A stretch of DNA of 5,015 nt, taken from an uncultured Bacilli bacterium (GTDB lineage: Bacteria; Bacillota_I; Bacilli_A; RF39; UBA660). A program made the position numbers and the translations under genes. The stretch lies in contig CAKOIB010000069.1 of NCBI GenBank assembly GCA_934086255.1, forward strand, positions 1 through 5,015, written 5' to 3'. Below, piece after piece: positions 1 through 4,092 of this stretch (position 1 is the stretch's first letter; every line of letters starts with the position of its first letter). Below the pieces are notes generated by a model, which did not search any database, was not told where the DNA came from, and worked only from the letters and a program-made list of their open reading frames with translations.

Positions 1-225
1 ATATATACCTTCATCATAAATCATATTAATATATTTAAAAGCTTCTTTTAACTCCTCAGAATTTGCAAGTAACTCATTCCAATCAATATTTTGATAAAAC
101 TTAATTACAGCATCTCTATCATTTAAATCAATCCCTAAATCTTCCATCATCTTATAACTAACTCTTATAGTATCCATAATAACCCCATCAAAATCTATAT
201 ATAAATTTATTCTTTTATCTATCAT
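1..225 (-). CDS. HAD-superfamily hydrolase, N-terminal part (runs off left edge)
   Basis: Only the first 75 codons are in the window; the gene continues past base 1. Residues 11-19 read DFDGVIMDT, the HAD motif I (DxDx...T). Asp11 would be the phosphoaspartyl nucleophile and Asp13 the general acid, so a Mg-dependent phosphatase or related phosphotransferase is expected in the cytoplasm. The helical stretch after it fits the start of a cap domain, but the substrate cannot be told because motifs II-IV lie outside. The ATG at 225 is preceded by AAAGGA with an 8-nt gap, which fixes the start. The gene sits 58 bp downstream of the NUDIX-family regulator, and a palindrome matching the one in that regulator's own promoter lies at this gene's likely transcription start, so repression by the regulator is inferred. 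The family call is firm; the function is open. Confidence 0.85.
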   Translation of the reverse strand, partial: MIDKRINLYIDFDGVIMDTIRVSYKMMEDLGIDLNDRDAVIKFYQNIDWNELLANSEELKEAFKYINMIYDEGIY

Positions 226-242
226 ATTACCATTCCTTTCAT

Positions 243-257
243 GTGTATTTTTTACAC
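243..257. promoter_or_regulatory. Palindromic operator upstream of the HAD gene
   Basis: GTGTATTTTTTACAC is an inverted repeat with 5-bp arms (GTGTA/TACAC). It matches the palindrome at 985-999 at 14 of 15 positions; the single difference is at position 6. It lies between a TATAAT-like -10 and the HAD ribosome binding site, where a bound repressor would block initiation. Binding by the adjacent NrtR-like protein is inferred from the matching site in that gene's own promoter. Confidence 0.6.
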
Positions 258-262
258 TTAAT

Positions 263-268
263 ATTATA
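263..268 (-). promoter_or_regulatory. Candidate -10 element for the HAD gene
   Basis: The minus strand reads TATAAT, with the predicted transcription start about 7 nt downstream, inside the palindrome at 243-257. No good -35 is found 17 nt upstream. A TTGATA lies only 13 nt away, so the promoter may be activator-dependent, or a poorer -10 shifted downstream may be the one used. Confidence 0.45.
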
Positions 269-283
269 TTTAAAAATGTATTA

Positions 284-958
284 TCAAAATACATTAATTT
301 TTTTATTAATATCACAAAACCTATACATTTTTGCAGGCTTATTTCCTTTAAAAGTAACAGTTTTATTAAGATCTTCAATAATTCCATCATTAATTAATTT
401 TTTCCTGAAATTACGTCGATCAAGTTTCTTATTTAAAAGAGTTTCATAAACACTCTGCAGTTCTGGCAAAGTAAATTCATCAGGCAATAAATCTTTCAAA
501 ATGTTACTATCCAAAATCTTTTCCTTAAGTATTTCAATAGATTTAGAAATAATATCATTATGATCATATGCAAGTTTTGGAATTTGATTAATATCAAAGA
601 AATCACAAGATGATGTCTTAAGAGTCTCCTTCTGCAACTTTACTCCATCAATATTAATGACTCCAATAAAAGATATACCAATCATTCTCATCAAATCACT
701 TCGATTTATATCATCAAATAAAGCAGCAAACTCTAAATTAATATTAGTAAGTCCTGTCTTTTCTTTTAACTCTCTCATACATCCATCACATAATAACTCA
801 TTATTATACAAAGCGCCACTAGGTAAAGCCCAATAATCTTTATACGGAGTATTAGTTCTTCTCACTAATAAAACTTTAATAGAACCTTTATCAACAGTAA
901 ACAACGTTGTAATTACATGAATGCCAATATTTTTATATAACTTATTAGTAACTTCCAT
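284..958 (-). CDS. NrtR-like transcriptional regulator (NUDIX domain plus winged helix)
   Basis: The 224-residue product has a NUDIX fold (about residues 10-145) followed by a C-terminal winged helix (about 155-215), the architecture of the NrtR family of ADP-ribose-sensing regulators that control NAD and related metabolism. The NUDIX box starts at Gly48 (G-x5-E54-x7-R62-E63-L-x-E66) but has Lys67 where the second catalytic glutamate belongs. This suggests ligand binding without hydrolysis, as reported for NrtR. The segment from about 160 to 213, with FTLPELQSVYE, RRNFRKKL and a terminal KPAKMYRF, is the typical DNA-binding part. The ATG at 958 follows GAGGTGA. The gene ends in tandem stops TGA-TAA. 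It has its own strong promoter with a palindrome in the spacer, so autoregulation is likely. The effector and regulon here are unknown; NAD metabolism is only the family precedent, and other NUDIX regulators control sugar use. Confidence 0.88.
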   Translation of the reverse strand: MEVTNKLYKNIGIHVITTLFTVDKGSIKVLLVRRTNTPYKDYWALPSGALYNNELLCDGCMRELKEKTGLTNINLEFAALFDDINRSDLMRMIGISFIGVINIDGVKLQKETLKTSSCDFFDINQIPKLAYDHNDIISKSIEILKEKILDSNILKDLLPDEFTLPELQSVYETLLNKKLDRRNFRKKLINDGIIEDLNKTVTFKGNKPAKMYRFCDINKKINVF

Positions 959-977
959 ATCATCACCTCGTATTTAT

Positions 978-1006
978 ATTATATGTGTAATTTTTACACT
1001 TGTCAA
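978..1006 (-). promoter_or_regulatory. Consensus sigma-70/SigA promoter of the NUDIX regulator gene
   Basis: On the minus strand a perfect -35 TTGACA (1006 to 1001) and a perfect -10 TATAAT (983 to 978) are separated by exactly 17 nt. Such an ideal core promoter normally needs repression, and the spacer is almost entirely filled by a palindrome. Confidence 0.85.
985..999. promoter_or_regulatory. Palindromic operator inside the regulator's promoter spacer
   Basis: GTGTAATTTTTACAC is a perfect inverted repeat with 6-bp arms (GTGTAA/TTACAC) around TTT. It occupies positions between the -35 and -10 of the NUDIX regulator's promoter, where a bound dimer would exclude RNA polymerase. A second copy upstream of the HAD gene supports its being a genuine operator. 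The cognate protein is inferred to be the adjacent NrtR-like regulator. Confidence 0.7.
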
Positions 1007-1022
1007 GAAAAAAAGAAAAAAA

Positions 1023-1601
1023 TTATTTTTCCTTTCTTAAAATAAGAGTATTATCATTACTAATTACATTATAATCACCATTAGAATATTTTCCATCAAC
1101 AACTATATCAGTATCATCATTAGCACCAATCAAATCAAACACTTCACCATCATCAACAGAAATATCTAAACTTAAAAAATTATCAATTTTGCCATCAGAT
1201 AAGTTAACACTAACCAAATCATTAAACGGATGATATTTCAAAAATACATCATGTTCATAACCACTTAAATATAATTTAAAATAATTATCAAAAGTTTCAA
1301 AACCAATTTCACCACAATCAACTTTACATTTACCAAGAACAGCCAAATTAGTTTCAATTAATCTCTTGTAATTTTGTAAAAAATCAATTTTATCACTTAC
1401 AGTTATATCACCAATATCAAAATTAGCTTCATTCTTAAAAACCTTGTAAGAAGTATCCATACGCTCAAAATTAATTTTATCATCATTAACAACTATATCA
1501 TACATCTCAAAATAGTTTAATTTTGCAACACAATAAAATTTATTTTTCAAAGAAGACAAAGCCTTTTCAATTCTAGTTTGTTCTCTAAGTATTTCTTCCA
1601 C
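1023..1601 (-). CDS. Hypothetical protein, probably the C-terminal part of an interrupted gene
   Basis: This 192-codon open frame starts at GTG 1601. I do not recognise the family. The beginning (EEILREQTRIEKALSSLKNKF) looks helical, and the rest is acidic and probably beta-rich, with many Asp, Asn and Val residues and a short basic end (LRKEK). There is no signal peptide or membrane segment. No ribosome binding site precedes the GTG, and the frame stays open upstream for seven more codons to a TAA that ends the in-frame 53-codon ORF at 1623-1784. That ORF does have a good ribosome binding site and promoter. The likeliest reading is one gene of about 252 sense codons split by a nonsense codon; reinitiation after the short ORF is the alternative. 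An overlapping ATG at 1603 is out of frame and soon hits TGA. Confidence 0.6.
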   Translation of the reverse strand: MEEILREQTRIEKALSSLKNKFYCVAKLNYFEMYDIVVNDDKINFERMDTSYKVFKNEANFDIGDITVSDKIDFLQNYKRLIETNLAVLGKCKVDCGEIGFETFDNYFKLYLSGYEHDVFLKYHPFNDLVSVNLSDGKIDNFLSLDISVDDGEVFDLIGANDDTDIVVDGKYSNGDYNVISNDNTLILRKEK

Positions 1602-1622
1602 ATAAAGAACTATCTTATACTT

Positions 1623-1784
1623 TTAATTTTCATCCGATAAATTCTGTCCAACCCAAAAATCCAAATCATTGTTATCAAGTTTGATATTTGATGTTAACAT
1701 ATTTAAAATATTTTGATTTTTCTTATATTCATTCATCAATACAACAAATAGATCTTTAGCCTTATAATTGTTGCAGTTTTTCAT
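1623..1784 (-). CDS. Small hypothetical ORF (53 aa), probable N-terminal part of the interrupted gene
   Basis: The frame starts at ATG 1784 behind AAGGGG with an 8-nt gap and ends at TAA 1625-1623. The product begins MKNCNNYKAKDLFVVLMNEY and ends with FWVGQNLSDEN; it is polar and mostly helical in appearance, with no known motif. A promoter with TATAAT lies directly upstream, so initiation signals are convincing. The following 192-codon frame is in the same phase with only seven codons between (reading KYKIVLY), so this is probably the first fifth of a longer protein. A genuine 53-residue protein cannot be excluded. Confidence 0.55.
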   Translation of the reverse strand: MKNCNNYKAKDLFVVLMNEYKKNQNILNMLTSNIKLDNNDLDFWVGQNLSDEN

Positions 1785-1804
1785 AGTATCATCCCCTTAA
1801 TTTA

Positions 1805-1833
1805 ATTATACAACACAATATAAAAAATATTAA
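1805..1833 (-). promoter_or_regulatory. Promoter for the interrupted hypothetical gene
   Basis: On the minus strand a TTAATA -35 (1833 to 1828, 4 of 6 matches to TTGACA) and a perfect TATAAT -10 (1810 to 1805) are spaced by 17 nt. The -10 lies about 20 nt upstream of the start codon at 1784, giving a short leader that includes AAGGGG. Confidence 0.55.
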
Positions 1834-1845
1834 CTTTTTTGTTAA
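1822..1845 (-). terminator. Weak candidate terminator after the RdgB-like gene
   Basis: On the minus strand TTAAC and GTTAA (1845-1841 and 1834-1830) can form a 5-bp stem with an A6 loop. A short TA and a run of six T residues (1827-1822) follow. The stem overlaps the stop codon of the RdgB-like gene and is nearly all A-T, so it would be weak; part of it also overlaps the next promoter's -35. Confidence 0.3.
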
Positions 1846-2456
1846 AACCTTTTCAAAGCCTTCCTCAACGCCTTATATCTATAAGTTTCATTTAATTCTT
1901 CATTACTAAGTTCATTAAATGAAACATCAGTACCATTCAAAATAAAAACTGAATAAAAATATGGTTTACTTAACTCACCAATAATTTCATTAGCAATTAC
2001 TCCTTCACTTTCTCCAATTTCTTGATAATATTCACCATCCGAAAGCATAATAGTCACACAACATCTATACTTTGCATTCCTATTTTTAATACCATCCATC
2101 TTTCTAAGTAATTTAATAACACATTGATACTTAGGTAAACTTGAATCTACTAATAACTCATCATCCGCATATCTTGCTGTATATATACCAGGTTCTCCAT
2201 TCAATTCATCAACATATAAACCAGCATCATCTGTCATAATAGGATAATTAATTCCATGAACCTCACAAAAAGACAAAATAGCTTGAGCTTTAATCAAAGA
2301 ATTATCTTCTATTGTAGATCCATTCTCATCAATATCTCCCCTATCCCAACCAATATCTTTCATACTAACTACTTCAATATCTAAATTCATTTCATTAATT
2401 ATATTCTGCAAATCCTCTACTTTTCTTTTATTTGTAGTACCAAAAATCAGTTTCAT
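1842..2456 (-). CDS. Divergent RdgB/HAM1-family nucleoside-triphosphate pyrophosphatase (ITPase-like)
   Basis: The family splits non-canonical purine NTPs (ITP, dITP, XTP) to the monophosphate and PPi. The 204-residue product has near-standard length and the expected early motifs: TTNKRKVEDL (7-16), TIEDNSLIKAQA (48-59) and TDDAGLYVDELNGEPGIYTA (75-94) with catalytic-site Asp76 and Asp77. The C-terminal base-recognition motifs are altered. The usual GYGYDPxF reads PYFYSVFI (165-172), losing the Asp-Pro, and the usual SHR reads TYR (191-193). Catalysis is therefore plausible, but substrate choice may differ from inosine nucleotides. I chose ATG 2456 because GGAGG lies 5 nt before it and the family begins MKLIxGTxN there; a TTG farther upstream at 2477 has no such support. 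It starts 21 nt after the ASCH gene stop, in the same direction, suggesting an operon with it and the radical SAM gene. Confidence 0.85.
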   Translation of the reverse strand: MKLIFGTTNKRKVEDLQNIINEMNLDIEVVSMKDIGWDRGDIDENGSTIEDNSLIKAQAILSFCEVHGINYPIMTDDAGLYVDELNGEPGIYTARYADDELLVDSSLPKYQCVIKLLRKMDGIKNRNAKYRCCVTIMLSDGEYYQEIGESEGVIANEIIGELSKPYFYSVFILNGTDVSFNELSNEELNETYRYKALRKALKRF

Positions 2457-2477
2457 AATAACCTCCAAATTATACAA

Positions 2478-2822
2478 TTAATACATATTATATCTTTTAA
2501 CTTCTATTCCTAACACACCATACTTTTCTTGTTCTTCATTCGAATAATATTTTTCCATATCTTTCGAATTAGCAACATCATCTATTTCATATCCCATTGA
2601 AACTTTATCAAAATGCTTATACAACTCATCAAAAGACGAATAACAATAAAGATTGCTTATTTCAATCAACATCTGTTCAAATGTCTTTCTATTAGTGAAT
2701 TTAATAATATCTCCAATTTTGAACATTTGCCTTTTTTCATCATTTAATCTTAACTCAATTGTTTTAGTACCATCTTTAATTTTCATATATGGTTCATTAT
2801 TTAACATCATTTTACGTTTCAT
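2478..2822 (-). CDS. ASCH-domain protein
   Basis: From ATG 2822 the product is 114 residues, a single ASCH domain. The pattern MKRKMMLNNEPYMKIKDGTK, then TIELRLNDEKRQ, then KIGDIIKFTN near the N-terminus, and YYSNEEQEKYGVLGIEV near the end, is typical of small Firmicute ASCH proteins. ASCH domains have a PUA-like fold and are thought to bind RNA or nucleotides. E. coli YqfB, an ASCH protein, hydrolyses N4-acetylcytidine; here the Lys of the KTI motif is kept, but the position equivalent to YqfB's catalytic Thr24 reads Glu, so that activity should not be assumed. An in-frame ATG at 2837 would add five residues, but GAGG lies only 1 nt from it, whereas the homology begins at 2822. The gene follows the radical SAM gene and leads into the RdgB-like gene. 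Confidence 0.82.
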   Translation of the reverse strand: MKRKMMLNNEPYMKIKDGTKTIELRLNDEKRQMFKIGDIIKFTNRKTFEQMLIEISNLYCYSSFDELYKHFDKVSMGYEIDDVANSKDMEKYYSNEEQEKYGVLGIEVKRYNMY

Positions 2823-2842
2823 ATTAATCACATCCATACCTC

Positions 2843-2848
2843 ATTATA
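2843..2848 (-). promoter_or_regulatory. Possible internal -10 element before the ASCH gene
   Basis: The minus strand reads TATAAT, which would place a transcription start near 2836, downstream of the first letter of the ATG at 2837 and just upstream of the preferred ATG at 2822. The -35 region 17 nt away (TTAGAA) is poor, so this may be chance in A+T-rich DNA. Confidence 0.25.
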
Positions 2849-2871
2849 CATTTTAAACTCATTTTTTCTAA

Positions 2872-3189
2872 TTATATTGTATATTTTTTTGATTTATATA
2901 TTTGTTTACACAAAGGTTTAGCTCTTGTTCCACTCCCTATTATTACTATATCTTCTAAGTTAGTATATATATTAGGAATATTTATATTGAATCTTTCACA
3001 CTCTTCTTTAGTAATTTCTTTAAATGCCGAACAAGGCAAAACACTTCCATCAAACTTTATATCTAATTTTTCTAAACCTGCATTACACTTATGCCCATCA
3101 TTCTCACTCAACGGGATACCAATTCTTATATTACCACTAAAAATATTTTTACTATTTTTTAAAATATTAAAGAAATCTGTTTTTTCATT
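2872..3189 (-). pseudogene. C-terminal remainder of the radical SAM gene (SPASM-like region) after an in-frame TAA
   Basis: Directly after the TAA at 3192-3190 the same reading frame continues for 105 sense codons to TAA at 2874-2872. It has no break, no plausible ribosome binding site and no good internal start; the first TTG at 3111 has no support, and an ATG just after the TAA is out of frame and soon stops. The segment contains HKCNAGLEKLDIKFDGSVLPC followed by SAFKE, the kind of C...G..K..I..DG.V.PC sequence found in SPASM or twitch domains that bind auxiliary iron-sulfur clusters, plus a further Cys near the end (KPLCKQ). It clearly belongs to the upstream radical SAM protein. Unless the stop is read through or is a sequence error, this part is not made. 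Confidence 0.75.
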
Positions 3190-3936
3190 TTAAGTTAATA
3201 ACAAATCATTAACATTTATTTTCCCTCTACCTTGTGGTAAAAAATTTAATATACTTATATTTTCTACACCAGCTATTTCTAACAATTCTAATATATCTAT
3301 TATTTCTTTATAATTAGGTCTCATTGGGATAAAATGAACATCAATATCTATTTTTTCAAACTTAGCATCAATTAAAGACTTTAATGAAGAAACCCTAGCC
3401 TGTTCATTTCTTCCCATGACAGAATAATCAGTTTCATATTGATAAGCTTGCACATCAAAAACAATCTTATCAAGACCTATTTCTTTAAGTTCATGTAGTA
3501 TGTTTCTATCTATAGACTGATAATTTTTTCCTTCGATAAGATCCATATAATATTTTTTTACTTTTGTTTTTAAATATTCATTTTGCTTCTCATAAACATC
3601 TATCTTTTTTAATCTATCATTCATTTCATTTATAATCTGTTCTTTCAAATTACTACTCAACTTTTTTCCATAAACAACCCCACTTGTAAAGATAACAGTT
3701 CTTATTCCAAAGGATTTTGCATACTTAACCATCTTAATTATATCAGGATGTAAAAAAGGTTCTCCACCAAACAAAGACAATTCATAAAGTACGCCTTTTT
3801 CAATAAAATAATCAATAGTTCTTTTAAAATCATCAAACTCTATTATTTTATTTTTATTACAATTAGAATCAGAAGAACAAAAATTACAGTTATTTAAACA
3901 TTTTTCTATTACTTCAAAACACAAATCTTTAACCAT
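3190..3936 (-). CDS. Radical SAM enzyme, N-terminal 248 residues (truncated by in-frame TAA)
   Basis: Cys13-x3-Cys17-x2-Cys20 (in EKCLNNCNFCSS) is the radical SAM motif that holds the SAM-binding [4Fe-4S] cluster, and SLFGGEPFLHP (54-64) is the GGEP SAM-binding strand. The barrel continues with FGIRTVIFTSGV, VFDVQAYQYE, IDVHFIPMRPN and ENISILNFLPQGRGK. A Lys-rich helical insertion of about 50 residues follows residue 90. ATG 3936 has a strong GGGAGG with a 5-nt gap. The frame ends at TAA 3192-3190, but the same phase goes on into a SPASM-like segment, so the full protein would be 353 sense residues. The substrate is unknown; SPASM-type enzymes often modify peptides, while the neighbours (ASCH, RdgB-like) point to nucleotides or RNA. 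The core barrel may be incomplete as it stands, so activity is doubtful unless the stop is bypassed. Confidence 0.85.
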   Translation of the reverse strand: MVKDLCFEVIEKCLNNCNFCSSDSNCNKNKIIEFDDFKRTIDYFIEKGVLYELSLFGGEPFLHPDIIKMVKYAKSFGIRTVIFTSGVVYGKKLSSNLKEQIINEMNDRLKKIDVYEKQNEYLKTKVKKYYMDLIEGKNYQSIDRNILHELKEIGLDKIVFDVQAYQYETDYSVMGRNEQARVSSLKSLIDAKFEKIDIDVHFIPMRPNYKEIIDILELLEIAGVENISILNFLPQGRGKINVNDLLLT

Positions 3937-3947
3937 ATTATCCTCCC

Positions 3948-3981
3948 TTTGTTAATATAAAAATTGATATTTTTTAACAAA
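3948..3981 (-). promoter_or_regulatory. Inverted repeat in the radical SAM leader, next to the ribosome binding site
   Basis: TTTGTTAA (3948-3955) and TTAACAAA (3974-3981) are perfect 8-bp arms around an 18-nt loop. On the mRNA the stem ends immediately before the GGGAGG ribosome binding site (3947-3942). It could act as a leader hairpin tuning translation or as an operator. It is A-T rich, so stability is low. Confidence 0.35.
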
Positions 3982-4019
3982 ATCAAAAACCAGATAGTAA
4001 AAAAAGTAATAACATAATT

Positions 4020-4048
4020 ATTATAATCCAAATAAAAAGTCATAGCAA
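4020..4048 (-). promoter_or_regulatory. Promoter for the radical SAM-ASCH-RdgB-like unit
   Basis: On the minus strand TTGCTA (4048 to 4043, 4 of 6 matches to TTGACA) and a perfect TATAAT (4025 to 4020) are 17 nt apart. The promoter lies immediately beyond the RhuM terminator's T-run and gives a leader of roughly 77 nt before the ATG at 3936. The remaining spacer from 3982 to 4019 shows no gene. Confidence 0.6.
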
Positions 4049-4049
4049 C

Positions 4050-4080
4050 AAAAAAAGTTATTAACAACATTGTTAATAAC
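4050..4080 (-). terminator. Intrinsic terminator of the RhuM-family gene
   Basis: GTTATTAACA (4057-4066) and TGTTAATAAC (4071-4080) are perfect 10-bp arms with a 4-nt loop. On the minus strand a run of seven T residues (4056-4050) follows. The hairpin begins 12 nt after the RhuM stop codon. The stem is A-T rich, but the geometry is right. Confidence 0.75.
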
Positions 4081-4092
4081 AATTAAAACAAA

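Noticed and set aside
243..449. Open frame on the plus strand (68 codons)
   Set aside because: It is antisense to the NUDIX regulator's 3' end, has no ribosome binding site, and its low-complexity Leu/Ile/Phe-rich product is typical of the reverse of A+T-rich coding DNA.
1001..1032. T-rich tract after the 192-codon ORF as an intrinsic terminator
   Set aside because: Only an A-U and G-U rich pairing across the stop codon can be drawn, with mismatches and no clear GC or perfect stem; the T-run alone is not enough.
2457..2477. TTG 2477 as start of the RdgB-like protein
   Set aside because: It adds seven residues outside the family pattern, and the GGAGG is placed for ATG 2456 instead.
2653..2856. 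Plus-strand open frame opposite the ASCH gene
   Set aside because: It mirrors a well-supported coding region, has a hydrophobic low-complexity product and lacks a ribosome binding site.
1623..3192. General reassignment of TAA as a sense codon
   Set aside because: TAA ends the RdgB-like and ASCH proteins at the expected family C-termini, and TGA also serves as a stop, so the standard code fits the rest of the window.
2987..3193. Plus-strand open frame opposite the radical SAM C-terminal part
   Set aside because: The minus strand carries recognisable SPASM-like sequence here; the plus frame has no initiation signals or motif.
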